Positions 45,707 through 57,174 are shown, numbered from the stretch's first letter. The stretch: 64,000 bases of DNA from Thermogutta terrifontis (GCF_002277955.1 NZ_CP018477.1:1240001-1304000), one strand, 5' to 3'. The notes: generated from the letters alone by a model not told the origin. Made by a program: numbers and translations.

Positions 45707-47668
45707 ATGTGTGGAATAGCGGGAGCCGTTTGGTACGACGAACGAAAGGCCCTGAGTGAAGCTGATCTTGGGCGGATGACGCATGTTTTACGGCATCGCG
45801 GCCCGGATGATGAAGGTTTTTATGTCAAGCATTTGGCAGGCGGAAATCAGCCCGAGTGTGGCGTCGCCCTGGGGCATCGGCGGCTTTCGATTATTGACAT
45901 CTCGGGCGGCCATCAGCCGATGTGCAATGAAGAGGAGACGCTGTGGATCGTCTTTAACGGGGAGATTTACAACTTTCGCAGCCTTCGCAGGAATCTTGAA
46001 GAGTCAGGGCATCGGTTCACCACTCGCTCGGATACGGAAGTCCTTCTGCACCTGTACGAAGAAAAAGGGCTGGATTTTCTTGCCGACGTCAACGGCATGT
46101 TCGCCCTGGCGCTGTGGGACGAGCCGCGCCGGCGGCTTGTGCTGGCACGGGATCGGTTGGGTGAAAAGCCGCTCGTCTATCGGTGTGAACCCGATCGTCT
46201 CCTTTTCGCCAGCGAACTGAAAGCCCTATTGGAGGTGCCCGGTATCGGCCGGGAAGTTGATCCCGAAGCCCTCGACGCGTACCTACTGTACCAGTACGTG
46301 CCGTATCCCTGGACGATTTATCGCGGGATCCGAAAACTACCGCCGGGGCACTTTGCCGTCTATGAGAACGGGCAGTTGAAGGTCCGACCTTACTGGGTAC
46401 CGGATTTTTCCCACGAAGAGCGCCCCGATTGGGAAGACGCCGTCGAGCAGGTCCGAGAACTCCTGCGGCGATCGGTGGAATTGCGGCTGGAAGCGGAGGT
46501 TCCGCTGGGGGCGTTTCTCTCCGGCGGCATCGATTCCACGATCGTGGTGGGGCTCATGCAACAACTGGCCACGGAACGGGTGCGGACCTTCTCAATCGGC
46601 TTTCCCGTAGTCGAGTACGATGAAACCCGTTATGCCAGAATTGCAGCGGAAGCCTTCCACACTGATCATCGCGAATTCTGCGTGGAGCCGGACGCGATAA
46701 AGATTCTGCCGCGATTGGTCTGGCATTACGACGAACCCTTCGCAGACAGTTCTGCCATTCCCACGTGGTATGTGGCAGAAATGACCCGGCAACACGTGAC
46801 GGTGGCCCTTACCGGAGATGGGGGCGATGAACTCTTCGGCGGTTATCCGCGGTATTGGGCTATTGCCCTGGCGGAAGGTATTCATGGGCTTCCGTTCTGG
46901 CTGCGGTGGGTCTTTCACGAGCGCTTGTGGCGCTGGGCCTCGCAGGCGCGGCAGAAGTCGTTCTGGGGCCGGGTTCGACGTTTTACGGAGGCTCTCCATC
47001 TGCCTGTGGGTGAACGGTATCTCGAATGGATCGCGATCTTCAATAGCTGCCGCCGCTGGGCACTTTACACGCCTGAATTTCAGGACTGCCTGGCGATGGC
47101 CCATCCCGAGAGATTCTTTCTGGACACCTACGCCCGGGTGGCCGGCCGGGATGTGATTTCAGCAATCAGTCTGGCCGACCTGTTCACATATTTGCCGTGC
47201 GATCTGCTGGTCAAGGTGGACATCGCGGCCATGGCCCACAGTTTGGAGACGCGGCCGCCGTTCCTTGATCACCACCTCGTGGAGTATGCAGGAAAACTGC
47301 CTGGGGCGTGGAAAGTTCGGGGTAGGCGGGGTAAACGCATCCTTCTGGCGGCGTTTAAGGACCTCATACCCCCGGCCATCCAAACGCGGGGAAAGATGGG
47401 ATTTGGCGTACCGCTTGATCACTGGTTTCGCGGGCCACTGGCCGAACTGGCCCGTGGGCTTTTGCTCCATCCGCGGACAATTCGGCGCGGTTATTTTCGC
47501 CGAGAGGCTGTGGAAAAGCTACTCGCGGAGCACCAGCAAGGACGATGGAACCACAGCTACCGCATCTGGGCGCTGCTTTTCCTGGAATTGTGGATTCGCC
47601 GCTGGATCGACGGGGAGGAGTCCCCCGACCTGGAAGGCTTCCTGACCCCGGCGAGCCAGACTCTCTAA
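45707..47668 (+). CDS. asnB: Asparagine synthase-type glutamine amidotransferase
   Basis: A 653-residue protein of the AsnB family. It has an N-terminal glutaminase domain with the nucleophile Cys 2 after Met (MCGIAGA) and a synthetase domain with the ATP-binding SGGIDST (about 265-271) and TGDGGDELFGGYPRY. In glycan clusters the family often amidates a sugar carboxylate rather than aspartate. The start ATG 45707, one base after the preceding stop, puts Cys at position 2 as required; an in-frame GTG-like start upstream would not. The last three genes (two GT4s and this one) look like a unit. Asparagine synthesis remains possible. Confidence 0.92.
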   Translation: MCGIAGAVWYDERKALSEADLGRMTHVLRHRGPDDEGFYVKHLAGGNQPECGVALGHRRLSIIDISGGHQPMCNEEETLWIVFNGEIYNFRSLRRNLEESGHRFTTRSDTEVLLHLYEEKGLDFLADVNGMFALALWDEPRRRLVLARDRLGEKPLVYRCEPDRLLFASELKALLEVPGIGREVDPEALDAYLLYQYVPYPWTIYRGIRKLPPGHFAVYENGQLKVRPYWVPDFSHEERPDWEDAVEQVRELLRRSVELRLEAEVPLGAFLSGGIDSTIVVGLMQQLATERVRTFSIGFPVVEYDETRYARIAAEAFHTDHREFCVEPDAIKILPRLVWHYDEPFADSSAIPTWYVAEMTRQHVTVALTGDGGDELFGGYPRYWAIALAEGIHGLPFWLRWVFHERLWRWASQARQKSFWGRVRRFTEALHLPVGERYLEWIAIFNSCRRWALYTPEFQDCLAMAHPERFFLDTYARVAGRDVISAISLADLFTYLPCDLLVKVDIAAMAHSLETRPPFLDHHLVEYAGKLPGAWKVRGRRGKRILLAAFKDLIPPAIQTRGKMGFGVPLDHWFRGPLAELARGLLLHPRTIRRGYFRREAVEKLLAEHQQGRWNHSYRIWALLFLELWIRRWIDGEESPDLEGFLTPASQTL

Positions 47669-48078
47669 CGCTGGCCCGCGGCAATGCGGCCATCGCCTGC
47701 CGAGTTGTGCGCTCCCCCGTTAAAATAGTGTCCAGGTGGCGACTCGCACCGATGGGTGCCAAGGTCGGGAATCGAGCCATTCACCCTGCTTCAGCGTACT
47801 CGACAAAGGTGTTGTCTGTGGGGATGGGTAAAATCGCGACCATTTGGAGGCGGTCGCCGAAAAAACGCGAGCCGTCAGTGAGGATCGAAAATTGGCACTA
47901 CAGGCTGACATTTTTGGCAAAGAGGCTTTCAAAGAGAACACTCGCGCTGAGCAGCAGAACGGATTTCCGTTCACAGCCCGACGTGCCATCTGTCCGAGAA
48001 TAGTGTTGGCACGCTGTTTTGCCTCAGAAGAAGACAGCATTTCTGAATCCCCGGATGACGATTCAGGGAGGGTAGACG
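47669..48078. other. Gene-free stretch between asnB and glgC
   Basis: No convincing gene is found. A TGAATC/GATTCA stem (10-base loop) lies just before the glgC ribosome site. A near-sigma-54 pattern at about 48007-48022 has GG and GC eleven bases apart instead of ten, so I do not call a promoter. Confidence 0.4.
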
Positions 48079-49338
48079 ATGGCTTACGTGAGAAACGACC
48101 AGATTGTCACGGTTATCCTGGCCGGGGGAAGAGGTTCGCGACTTGATCCGCTGACTCGTGATCGCGCTAAGCCCGCGGTGCCTTTTGGCGGGGCTTACCG
48201 CATCATCGATTTCACTATGTCGAACTGTCTCAACAGTGGGCTGAGAAAAATTCTGATTTTAACACAGTACAAGGCGATGAGTTTGGATCGCCATATCAAT
48301 ATGGGCTGGCAAAAGTATTTTTGCCGAGAACTTGGGGAGTTTGCCGATGTTGTGCCGCCCCAACAGCGGATCGACGAAAACTGGTACCAGGGTACCGCGG
48401 ACGCCGTCTATCAGAATATTTACGCCATCGAGAAAGAACAGCCAGAATACGTCGTGATCCTGGCCGGTGACCATATTTACAAAATGGACTATCGCAAATT
48501 TGTGGACTATCACATCGAGCGGGGTGCCGACGTCACCATCGGCGTTCTTAAAGAACGTTGCGAGCTGGCTAGCCGCCGCTTCGGTGTGCTCCAGGTGGAC
48601 CGAGACAACCGGGTGATCGGTTTCGAGGAGAAACCAGAGCATCCCAAGCCGATTCCGGGAGAACCCGAGTTCTGTTACGCTTCCATGGGAATCTACGTTT
48701 TTCCTGCGAGATTCCTGTTCGAAGTTCTGTGCCGGGACGCCACACGGCGGGGAAGCACCCACGATTTTGGACGGGACGTTATCCCTACGCTCATCGACGA
48801 GAACCGTGTGTATGCGTATCCGTTCATGGACGAAAACCGTAAAAAGAACGCCTACTGGCGGGATGTGGGGACCCTCGACAGCTATTACGAAGCCAACATG
48901 GATCTGGTGGCCGTCGAACCGGAACTGAATCTCTACGACGAGCTCTGGCCGATCCGCACATATCAGCCCAATTATCCACCACCCAAGTTTGTGTTTGCGG
49001 ATCCCCAGCGCCGCGGTCAGGCGCTCGACAGCATTGTCTGTAATGGCACGATCGTTTCAGGTGGGACGGTGATTCGGTCCATTCTGGGGCATCGCGTCCG
49101 CATCAATAGTTACGCCTGGGTGGAGGACTCGATTCTTTTTGCGGGGGTCGAAATCGGCCGACACTGCCGCATCCGTCGGGCCATCATCGATAAGCGGGTG
49201 CGAATTCCCGAAGGGACCGAAATCGGTTACGACCCAGAGAAAGACCGTGCCCGCGGATTTGTGGTTACGGAAAACGGCGTGACGGTCATTGCTAAGGCGG
49301 AGACGTCGGGCGAACTTTGGGAGCAGGCCGCCTGGTAA
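48079..49338 (+). CDS. glgC: Glucose-1-phosphate adenylyltransferase
   Basis: A 419-residue enzyme making ADP-glucose from ATP and glucose 1-phosphate, the committed step of glycogen synthesis. The nucleotidyltransferase motif LAGGRGSRLDPLT (about 13-25) and the conserved 'PAVPFGGAYRIIDF' are visible. The N-terminal domain is followed by a left-handed beta-helix (about 300-400) with typical 'VEDSILFAGVEIG' repeats. A GGGAGGG site precedes ATG 48079. It stands alone; no other glg genes are near. Regulatory residues for fructose-bisphosphate or AMP cannot be judged here. Confidence 0.97.
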   Translation: MAYVRNDQIVTVILAGGRGSRLDPLTRDRAKPAVPFGGAYRIIDFTMSNCLNSGLRKILILTQYKAMSLDRHINMGWQKYFCRELGEFADVVPPQQRIDENWYQGTADAVYQNIYAIEKEQPEYVVILAGDHIYKMDYRKFVDYHIERGADVTIGVLKERCELASRRFGVLQVDRDNRVIGFEEKPEHPKPIPGEPEFCYASMGIYVFPARFLFEVLCRDATRRGSTHDFGRDVIPTLIDENRVYAYPFMDENRKKNAYWRDVGTLDSYYEANMDLVAVEPELNLYDELWPIRTYQPNYPPPKFVFADPQRRGQALDSIVCNGTIVSGGTVIRSILGHRVRINSYAWVEDSILFAGVEIGRHCRIRRAIIDKRVRIPEGTEIGYDPEKDRARGFVVTENGVTVIAKAETSGELWEQAAW

Positions 49339-49800
49339 CCTACCAGCGCAAAGAAAAAGCCCCCGGAATGCAGCGTCCCAGGGGGGAGGACATAAGACTG
49401 TTCCGGGAGCAAGTGGGAGGTATTTCCTTGACCCGCCGTTACGCCGTCCCTGGCCAAGCGGTCAGGACCCGGATGCGAATTCTGCCTTCCGTGGCTTGCC
49501 TGTACCGGGGACTAGCCACCTAGTAGTCGCCTTTTATCTGTCGGTGGTCTAATTTCCCCTCCGACTTCTCTTCACACCAGGGAATGACACCTCCCAGCGA
49601 ATGACCAACAGGCGTAGGTTACCAAGAAAAAGTTCCGGGGGTCAAGGGCAAATTTTCAAAGCAAGGACCCAGTGTGCAATGCTGGTGGACATGGTGCGGA
49701 TCGTTACCGGGCTTATGTCAGCGGAAGCATGAGGCGTTCGCCACTCGGTTAAGGCACGGTCGCTCACTGCTGATAGTCACGGTCAATTGGGACACACGGT
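49339..49800. other. Gene-free convergent stretch
   Basis: Lies between the stops of glgC and the minus-strand glycoside hydrolase. Apart from the hairpin at 49352-49386 I see no promoter, RNA gene or coding frame of quality. Confidence 0.4.
49352..49386 (-). terminator. Possible minus-strand terminator
   Basis: On the minus strand CCCCC and GGA pair with TCC and GGGGG (two bulged bases), then CTTTTTC. It is about 415 bases downstream of the glycoside hydrolase stop, which is long, so the assignment is tentative. Confidence 0.35.
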
Positions 49801-52800
49801 TTATTGGGGAGTTACTTGCCATGCCCAGGCGGACCGGGGAGGAATGGTCAGCGGAACTCGCACGCCGGCTGGGGAAGTTTCTGCGGTCACAGCGGGTGCT
49901 GGCCCCACCGGCTCAACACGGAGGGGTGTGTCGGACGAAAATGCAGGCGCGAGATCTGCGATCAACGTGGTTTCCACCGGTTGATCGCTCACATTGACGG
50001 CGATAACGACCGCCCGGGATTTGCCAGGTTGCCACCAGCAGCCGCTGAGGATCGCATTCGTGGTAACCCAGCGGGTACCACCCCATTGCCAATCCGCCTT
50101 CACCGTGGGGACTGGCCGATCAGATTGCGGTGGCCTGAGCATTCGGCCGGCATAGAAGTATTCCCGCAATTGCCATCTCAATTGCGCAAGTTGTTTGAGA
50201 AACTCTGCGTTTTCTTTTTCATTGACGACGGCAGGTGAAATCCAGCCCAATTGTTCACCGAATACGAGTTGCTGTGCGGCCCGCATGCGGAGTGCCAAAT
50301 CGCGGGTGGGACCACCTCCGTAGGAACGCCCGAACATCTGAATAGCACCCCCGTAGACCGCAGGAAAGGCCGGAACCTGGCCGTCGTATTGCCAGTGCCA
50401 GGTAAGATAGCCGTCCATCCAGCGGATATACGGTTCGCCGTTGCATTCCGTGGTCAGCATGCAATCGGCGGGCTTTTCCTGACGAACTTTTTCGAGGAGA
50501 TGCCAGTATCCTTCTGTCCACCAGTGGCCACCGCCGAGTGGATGGCCGTGCGTGGGGTCGCAACACAGCGTGGGAGCGGCTGCCGCGATCTGATCAATGT
50601 ATACGGCGTCCACTTTGAATTCGCGGAATAGGCGGAGGACAATCTCCCGCACGGTGCTCTGCCACAGTTCGGTGGTGGGACACATCACGGCAAGGCGAAC
50701 CGGTGAACCATCGCTTTCTTTGCTGCCATAGGTTTCGATGAAGGGCTCGTGCTTCTCGTTCTTGGTAGCTGCCGGAAGCGCCCGTTGGGTGAACTGCCAG
50801 TCTTCCAGGCCTTTATCGCGAGTATCCCACAGACGCCCATTGATGTAGGGCATGACATGAATTCCTGCCTTGCGAAGCGTTTCCACGCCAGGGGGAAACT
50901 CGGGCTTGGTGGGAAAGTAATGGGGATAGTCGTTATCAAATGGATTCATGTGCCAGTTGTACCAGTGAACTCCGCATGGGACCCCGAAATACTCGGCGAA
51001 GCGGATCGTTTGTTCAGCGCACTCATCCGTGGGTCCTCCATAGAGGGCCCACAGCGGCAGTTCCCGCATCCACAACGGGGTATCTTGGCGGCCGCCTTCA
51101 CCAAGCTGCGGATACCACCGGGCCTCCCGGACGACCCATTCCCGATATATCTGGGAAGCATCGTACCAGTCCCCACGCAGAAGCCGCCAAACCGCCTGGC
51201 CCGAGAGCGTAAAATCGTTCTCCGGCTTTCCCATGTCGGGGGCGGGATGCTCGTAAGCCACTTGAAGAAGCCGCATTTCGGAGATCGTACGGATGGCCAT
51301 TTCCTTGGTGCTGGCGAAGGGATCATGCAGCCCGACATAGAGGCCGGTCTTGAGGGTTGGTTCATACGCTGCAAGGAATTGCATGGTGGTCCAGCCGCTA
51401 GGATAGCGACCCTGATATTGGAAATTGTGGGACCACGGATCCGGCGTGACGATGCCACATCCCTGGGGGTAAAGAACACATCCTTGTGGGCCCAGGTCGG
51501 AGATCGCAAGCTGGGGAAAAGTCACCTGCCGTACGCTCCAGGGCGATGGAACGTTCCGGATCGAGACTGCCCAGGTAAGGGACGACGTTGCGGCATTGGG
51601 TTCGGCAGTGGCCTCCACTTCCAGCGGTGCTCCCGGCAGATCACGCGGTGACTTCCAAGCAAGCTTGATGGCATCCTTTTGCTCTGCGGTGACAATTTCC
51701 CAGCCCCTATCCGCGCGAAGATGCCGAGCAGGGCTTTCAGGATGGGCGGTGTCCTGGAGCGTGAGGTCGAACAGCGGCGACTCCTGCGAGGATGCCAGCA
51801 ATCGCCCCTGTGGAATGTCGTATAGACCGAGTATCTCTACCCCTTCCCCTGTGCGCTCGAGAATGAGCCCCAACTCGCCGGCAGAGATAACCGACCACTG
51901 TGCGGGCATTTCACCGTTGAGGACCGCGATGGCTTGCTTCAGCTCTCCCCGCTTTTCGAGTTCCTCCGCGGCCAGTTGCCACCAGGTTTGCTGGCGTTCC
52001 TCCGCGGGCAGCTTGTGATATTTGGCCCGAAGCTCCGCCAGAAGACGGCTAAGCTCCAAAGTTGTGGCCACAACTTTTTCCCGGCGGGGCCAGGCTTGGG
52101 AGAGCGATGCCAGTTCTGAGGCGGCTTTTTCGGTGGGCCCCAACCAGATGACGGCCGATTTTTTAACCAATGGCGTGTCCCACGTTTGCCAGGCACGTTC
52201 TCCGCATGCCTGGATGTAGTTGCCGTCCTCAGCGGGTGCGTCATAAATCAACACGGTTCCGGCTGCCAGCATCGCCAGAGCGTGATCATCGTCGCTGATG
52301 AATCCCCACTGCGGACCGCGCTGGCTCTGTTGGGTGTTCGCAAAAGAGCCGTTTTCCATGGGGTCGGCCACAGTCCAGCGAGGCATTTCTTTCTGGTTGA
52401 ATTGCAGCTCGAGAAAATGGTGCTCGTTCCAGGGGTGAATGGAAGTCTGGGAAGCGACGGCCTGCACAAGGATCAGGGGCCGGTCATGGAAATAGATCCA
52501 GTCATAGACGGCGCTGGGTTGACCCGGGGGCGGATTTTGCTGCGTCGCCCCGTACCGGGCGCGAATTCTGATGACGGTACACAGGGGACCTTCAGAAAGC
52601 TTCGTGACCTCCGGCTGAGGATCGTTTGTCAGCAGGAAGCTTCCAAGCTGACGATCGTGGACGCGGTCGGCCCAACGGGACACATGAAATGTCTTGGACG
52701 GCTCTGAATAGACGAATTCCACTGGGAATCCCGCCTGATGCTCGAGGTCACACCGGATGCGAACAGCACCGGTCTGGACAGTGCCATCCCAGGCGGTGGG

Positions 52801-53229
52801 TAACCGGGATGGAGTTTCAAAGCGAAGGCGAATGGACTGCACATCTGGGCGGGGCAAACTCACGATGAGCGTGCCGAGAAAGTTCGATTGTGCATCGAAA
52901 TCCACGGCAGGGATGAACTGCAACGGCACGGCATCGCCCGTCTCAAGGTATCCCCGTAGGCCTCGCCAGTCCCCCGGCGTCATTCCGCATGCCTGGAATG
53001 TCGGCGTGAGATTGACCTCGGCAACGACCAGCCCATCTGGAGCGGGTCGGTTGATCCGCAAGACCGGCTCACTGGCCGTCAGCGTGTGTACCGGAAAACC
53101 GCCCAAAAGCAGCACCAGGACCGCGCCGCGGAACATCGTCCTGGCCTGGCTGGTTTGGGTGTGACATCTCAGGCTGGAGCAGTCCAAAAGCGTGTGAAAC
53201 ATCAGGCCGAGGTTTACCTGGCAGGGCAT
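49801..53229 (-). CDS. Large secreted glycoside hydrolase-like protein
   Basis: A 1142-residue protein. A hydrophobic signal-like segment (about 33-50) is followed by a beta-rich N-terminal region (about 60-380), a middle with helical stretch, and a TIM-barrel-like part (about 700-960). The barrel contains 'GVHWYNWHMNPFDNDYP', 'VDAVYIDQIAAA' and 'WMDGYLTWHWQYDG', resembling DUF6259-type or alpha-galactosidase-like glycosidases. The Asp in 'YIDQI' is a plausible nucleophile by analogy (inference). The C-terminus is a beta-sandwich-like domain. An AAGGAG site at 53236-53241 supports ATG 53229, although ATG 53136 would start at the signal peptide. Substrate unknown. Confidence 0.75.
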   Translation of the reverse strand: MPCQVNLGLMFHTLLDCSSLRCHTQTSQARTMFRGAVLVLLLGGFPVHTLTASEPVLRINRPAPDGLVVAEVNLTPTFQACGMTPGDWRGLRGYLETGDAVPLQFIPAVDFDAQSNFLGTLIVSLPRPDVQSIRLRFETPSRLPTAWDGTVQTGAVRIRCDLEHQAGFPVEFVYSEPSKTFHVSRWADRVHDRQLGSFLLTNDPQPEVTKLSEGPLCTVIRIRARYGATQQNPPPGQPSAVYDWIYFHDRPLILVQAVASQTSIHPWNEHHFLELQFNQKEMPRWTVADPMENGSFANTQQSQRGPQWGFISDDDHALAMLAAGTVLIYDAPAEDGNYIQACGERAWQTWDTPLVKKSAVIWLGPTEKAASELASLSQAWPRREKVVATTLELSRLLAELRAKYHKLPAEERQQTWWQLAAEELEKRGELKQAIAVLNGEMPAQWSVISAGELGLILERTGEGVEILGLYDIPQGRLLASSQESPLFDLTLQDTAHPESPARHLRADRGWEIVTAEQKDAIKLAWKSPRDLPGAPLEVEATAEPNAATSSLTWAVSIRNVPSPWSVRQVTFPQLAISDLGPQGCVLYPQGCGIVTPDPWSHNFQYQGRYPSGWTTMQFLAAYEPTLKTGLYVGLHDPFASTKEMAIRTISEMRLLQVAYEHPAPDMGKPENDFTLSGQAVWRLLRGDWYDASQIYREWVVREARWYPQLGEGGRQDTPLWMRELPLWALYGGPTDECAEQTIRFAEYFGVPCGVHWYNWHMNPFDNDYPHYFPTKPEFPPGVETLRKAGIHVMPYINGRLWDTRDKGLEDWQFTQRALPAATKNEKHEPFIETYGSKESDGSPVRLAVMCPTTELWQSTVREIVLRLFREFKVDAVYIDQIAAAAPTLCCDPTHGHPLGGGHWWTEGYWHLLEKVRQEKPADCMLTTECNGEPYIRWMDGYLTWHWQYDGQVPAFPAVYGGAIQMFGRSYGGGPTRDLALRMRAAQQLVFGEQLGWISPAVVNEKENAEFLKQLAQLRWQLREYFYAGRMLRPPQSDRPVPTVKADWQWGGTRWVTTNAILSGCWWQPGKSRAVVIAVNVSDQPVETTLIADLAPAFSSDTPLRVEPVGPAPAVTAETSPAGVRVPLTIPPRSAWAWQVTPQ

Positions 53230-53235
53230 AATGTG

Positions 53236-53241
53236 CTCCTT
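53236..53241 (-). promoter_or_regulatory. Ribosome binding site AAGGAG of glycoside hydrolase gene
   Basis: A strong site, six bases before ATG 53229, which decides for this start over the in-frame Met at 53136. Confidence 0.6.
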
Positions 53242-53525
53242 AAATGGGGTGAAAGCAACGGGTAGCAGGGCCGTGCCATACACAACATCTCTTCCACGCT
53301 CCCCATGATAGCGTCTCGGCTGACACAAGGAAGCCAAGGCCTGGTTCGTTGAATAATCAAGAGAATGCTGTTACGGGATGAGTGCGGGAGAGATGAAAGG
53401 GACGGCCAGTCCGCGCGGGCGACCAGTCGGGTAGCCGCGATGATCCTTCGCTCGCATCTGTTTACCGGAAAATGATTTTTCGCGGCACGGTGCGTATAGG
53501 CCGTTCTCGCCGCGCAAAGGGACGA

Positions 53526-56500
53526 TCAGTAAGCACCGGGTTTGCCGTAGTTGGGGAATCGATCCTGAACGGCCTCGACGTCGAATTCCGCATTTTCCTG
53601 CATGGCCTCCATGGCTTTTACAGCGGCCTCGGCGGCGGAGATTGTGGTGATGCAGGGAATTCCCTGAGCGATCGCCAGGGCGCGGATTTGGCCTTCGTCG
53701 GTGCGTGCACCTTTACCGCTTGGAGTATTGATGATGAGCTGGATGTCGCCGTTGAGAATGTAATCCACCACGTTGGGATGACCTTCCTTGATTTTTTTCA
53801 GCCGGATGACCTTGACGCCCGCCTGTTCCAGACGGTCCGCCGTGCCCTTGGTGGCGAGTAGTTCGTAACCCATACTCTGAAGACGCTGGGCGAGATGGAC
53901 GATTTGATGCTTGTTGCGATCGGCCACACTGATAAAAATCCGCCCGCTGCGGGGAAGTGCCGTCCCTGCCGCAATCTGACTTTTGGCATACGCGATGGAA
54001 AAATACCGGCTGACCCCCATAACCTCCCCGGTGGACTTCATCTCGGGCCCGAGAACGATGTCCACGCCAAAGAACTTCACGAACGGGAGGACGGCTTCTT
54101 TGACCGATACCCGATTGGGAATCGGTGCTCGCGTCCAGCCCTGTTCCTTCAGTGAGACCCCCACCATCACCTTGGCGGCTGATTTGGCGAGCGGCCAGCC
54201 CACTGCCTTCGACACGAACGGCACGGTTCGGCTGGCCCGCGGATTCACTTCCAAAACGTAAACCACCGGCCGTCCGTCTTCCCGTTTGACGGCAAACTGG
54301 ACGTTCATAAGGCCTTTGACCTGGAGATCTTTGGCCATGAGACAGGTTGCCTGTCGAATCTCCTCCACCACCGGACCAGGGAGACTATAGGGTGGAATGG
54401 CACATGCGGAGTCGCCCGAATGAACCCCGGCTTCTTCAATATGTTCCATAACCCCGGCCACTACGACCGTCTCTCCGTCCGCGATGGCATCCACGTCCAC
54501 CTCGGTGGCGTCCTCCAGGAATCGGTCGATGAGGACGGGCTGGCCTTCCGCCGCTTCGAACGCCTCTTTGACGAAGCGTTCGAATTGTTCCATGTCGTAG
54601 CAGATTTCCATGGCCCGGCCGCCCAGTACGAAGCTCGGACGAACGAGCACCGGAAAACCGACTTTCTGGACCGCGAGCTGGGCCTCGGGCAGAGTTCTGG
54701 CGATTGCATTCGGCGGCTGCCGCAGGTTGAGTCGCCGGAGAACGTCGGCGAATTTTTCGCGGTCTTCGGCATCCTCGATGGTGTCCACACTCGTTCCGAT
54801 GATCGGCAGGCCTGCCACCTGGAGGGCACGGGCAAGATTGAGCGGGGTCTGTCCACCGAACTGGACAATGACCCCATCAGCCTGCACGCGGTCCTGGATG
54901 TTGAGAATGTCTTCACAGGTGAGCGGTTCAAAGAAGAGCAGATCGCTGGTGTCGTAGTCCGTGCTCACCGTTTCCGGGTTGGAGTTGACCATCACGCTTT
55001 CGATGCCGAGCTCTCGCAGGGCGAAACTCGCGTGGCAGCAGCAGTAGTCGAATTCAATCCCCTGACCGATGCGATTGGGACCGCCCCCCAGGATCATGAT
55101 CCGTTTTTTGCCGGGCTTTTTGGGCGGGGTCTCATCTTCCTCTTCGTAGGTGGAATAGTAGTAGGGGGTGTAGGCCTCGAATTCCGCGGCGCAGGTATCG
55201 ACGGCCTTGAAGGTGGCGACAATCCCCCGGCGTTTCCGTTCTTCCCGGATTTCCATCTCGGTGCGGTTCCAGATGACCGCGAGTTGGCGGTCGGAAAACC
55301 CATACTGTTTGGCCTGCCGGAGCTTGGGCGTGCTCACCTCGCTGATGTCGCGGTAGCCGCGGAGCTCGTTTTCAAGATCGACAATCTCTTTGATGTTGTG
55401 CAAAAACCACGGATCGATGGAAGTGAGTTCGTTCACCTCCTCCACTGACATGCCCGCCTTAAAGGCGTAGCGGATGTACCAGATCCGCTGAGCATTGGGA
55501 TGGGCCAGTTTATAGCGAATTTCATCGAGCGTGGGCTGCTGCGGAGTGCCCCAGAGGTCCTTCCCGTCGCAACCCAGACCGAACGCCCCCACTTCCAGAC
55601 CGCGGAGCGCTTTCTGCAGCGATTCCTTGAAAGTGCGGCCAATCGCCATGGTTTCGCCCACGCTTTTCATCTGCGTGGTGAGTGTCGGATCCGCCTCCGG
55701 GAATTTCTCAAAAGCGAAGCGGGGAATTTTGGTCACCACGTAGTCGATGGTGGGCTCAAAGCAGGCCTTGGTGAGCCGCGTGATGTCGTTGGCCAGTTCG
55801 TGCAGACGGTATCCTACCGCCAGTTTCGCAGCGATCTTGGCGATCGGAAAGCCGGTGGCCTTGGATGCCAACGCACTGGAGCGGCTGACCCGCGGATTCA
55901 TTTCGATGACCACCATCCGTCCGGTCTTGGGATTGACCGCAAACTGGATATTTGACCCTCCGGTATCCACCCCAATTTCCCGGATCACGGCGATCGCCGC
56001 GTCACGCATCCGCTGATATTCCTTGTCCGTCAGGGTTTGTACGGGCGCGACGGTGATGGAATCCCCGGTGTGGATTCCCATGGGATCGAGGTTTTCAATC
56101 GAGCAGATGATGACGACGTTGTCGTCCGCGTCCCGCATGACTTCCAGCTCGAACTCTTTCCAGCCAAGCACCGATTCCTCAAGCAGGACTTCATGGATGG
56201 GCGAGGCGGTCAGCCCGCGGGTGACGAGGTCCAGAAACTGCTCGCGATTGAACGCTACGCTCGAACCGGTTCCCCCGAGGGTGAAGCTGGGACGCACGAC
56301 GCAGGGGAGACCAATCTCCTTGAGAACTTCCTGGGCTTCCTCAAGATTGTGAACGGTTCGGCCGCGGCAAACATCCAGACCGATTCGCTCCATTGCCAGT
56401 CGAAACCGGTCGCGTTCCTCGGCCTTGGCGATGGCCTCGGCATTGGCTCCGATCATTTCCACCTTGTACTGATCGAGAATCCCGTGGCGGTAGAGATCCA

Positions 56501-56798
56501 TCGCGACGTTCAGACCAGTTTGACCGCCGAGCGTGGGGAGAAGAGCGTCCGGTCGTTCTTTCTCGATGACCTTGGCCACGAATTCCCATGTGATCGGCTC
56601 GATATAGGTGCGATGGGCCATTTCCGGATCGGTCATTATGGTGGCCGGGTTGGAGTTGATGAGCACGACCTCGTACCCCTCTTCGCGAAGGGCCTTGCAC
56701 GCCTGCGATCCGGAATAGTCGAATTCACATGCCTGACCGATAACGATCGGACCAGAACCAATCAGCAGGATTTTGTGGATGTCGTTGCGTCGTGGCAC
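53526..56798 (-). CDS. carB: Carbamoyl-phosphate synthase large subunit
   Basis: A 1090-residue enzyme making carbamoyl phosphate for arginine and pyrimidines. Two homologous ATP-grasp halves are visible: '[20 protein letters not shown]' near residue 14 with '[12 protein letters not shown]', and '[17 protein letters not shown]' near 560 with '[13 protein letters not shown]'. The C-terminal MGS-like allosteric domain (about 950-1085) has '[23 protein letters not shown]'. The length matches bacterial CarB. It starts at GTG 56798. The carA gene is not in the window. argH is divergent on the other side of the 683-base gap. Confidence 0.98.
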   Translation of the reverse strand: MPRRNDIHKILLIGSGPIVIGQACEFDYSGSQACKALREEGYEVVLINSNPATIMTDPEMAHRTYIEPITWEFVAKVIEKERPDALLPTLGGQTGLNVAMDLYRHGILDQYKVEMIGANAEAIAKAEERDRFRLAMERIGLDVCRGRTVHNLEEAQEVLKEIGLPCVVRPSFTLGGTGSSVAFNREQFLDLVTRGLTASPIHEVLLEESVLGWKEFELEVMRDADDNVVIICSIENLDPMGIHTGDSITVAPVQTLTDKEYQRMRDAAIAVIREIGVDTGGSNIQFAVNPKTGRMVVIEMNPRVSRSSALASKATGFPIAKIAAKLAVGYRLHELANDITRLTKACFEPTIDYVVTKIPRFAFEKFPEADPTLTTQMKSVGETMAIGRTFKESLQKALRGLEVGAFGLGCDGKDLWGTPQQPTLDEIRYKLAHPNAQRIWYIRYAFKAGMSVEEVNELTSIDPWFLHNIKEIVDLENELRGYRDISEVSTPKLRQAKQYGFSDRQLAVIWNRTEMEIREERKRRGIVATFKAVDTCAAEFEAYTPYYYSTYEEEDETPPKKPGKKRIMILGGGPNRIGQGIEFDYCCCHASFALRELGIESVMVNSNPETVSTDYDTSDLLFFEPLTCEDILNIQDRVQADGVIVQFGGQTPLNLARALQVAGLPIIGTSVDTIEDAEDREKFADVLRRLNLRQPPNAIARTLPEAQLAVQKVGFPVLVRPSFVLGGRAMEICYDMEQFERFVKEAFEAAEGQPVLIDRFLEDATEVDVDAIADGETVVVAGVMEHIEEAGVHSGDSACAIPPYSLPGPVVEEIRQATCLMAKDLQVKGLMNVQFAVKREDGRPVVYVLEVNPRASRTVPFVSKAVGWPLAKSAAKVMVGVSLKEQGWTRAPIPNRVSVKEAVLPFVKFFGVDIVLGPEMKSTGEVMGVSRYFSIAYAKSQIAAGTALPRSGRIFISVADRNKHQIVHLAQRLQSMGYELLATKGTADRLEQAGVKVIRLKKIKEGHPNVVDYILNGDIQLIINTPSGKGARTDEGQIRALAIAQGIPCITTISAAEAAVKAMEAMQENAEFDVEAVQDRFPNYGKPGAY

Positions 56799-57174
56799 GT
56801 CTGTAGTAACCCCCAGGATTGTCTCAGTGGTCTAGCGAACTTCAGAGAAATTTACCAGATAAAAACCGGGCGGCCAGCATGTTACCCACAAGCAATGCGG
56901 ACAACCCGCCAGTATTTCCGCCATTGGTCCGCCGGTATCATGGGCGAGCTGCAAATTCACGACTGATCGAGAGCCTCCGGTCCGCACCTCCACGTTGCGG
57001 TGAGGCGGGGCGCAAATTACTTCATTTATGGACGATCGGCGCAGAATTTCAACCCACCCTTGGGCTGGAATTCAGCTACTTCTGAAATGGCCGAGGGATG
57101 AGAATCCTGGTGGGGGACCAAGAACGTTGCTGGTTTTGCTTCTGATGGGTGGGGTGATCCATGAACATTCCGGT

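Noticed and set aside
48005-48023. Sigma-54-like -24/-12 promoter before glgC
   Set aside because: GG and GC are eleven bases apart; the sigma factor requires ten.
54420-55448. 342-codon plus-strand frame opposite carB
   Set aside because: Antisense to the second ATP-grasp half of carB; a codon-bias shadow.
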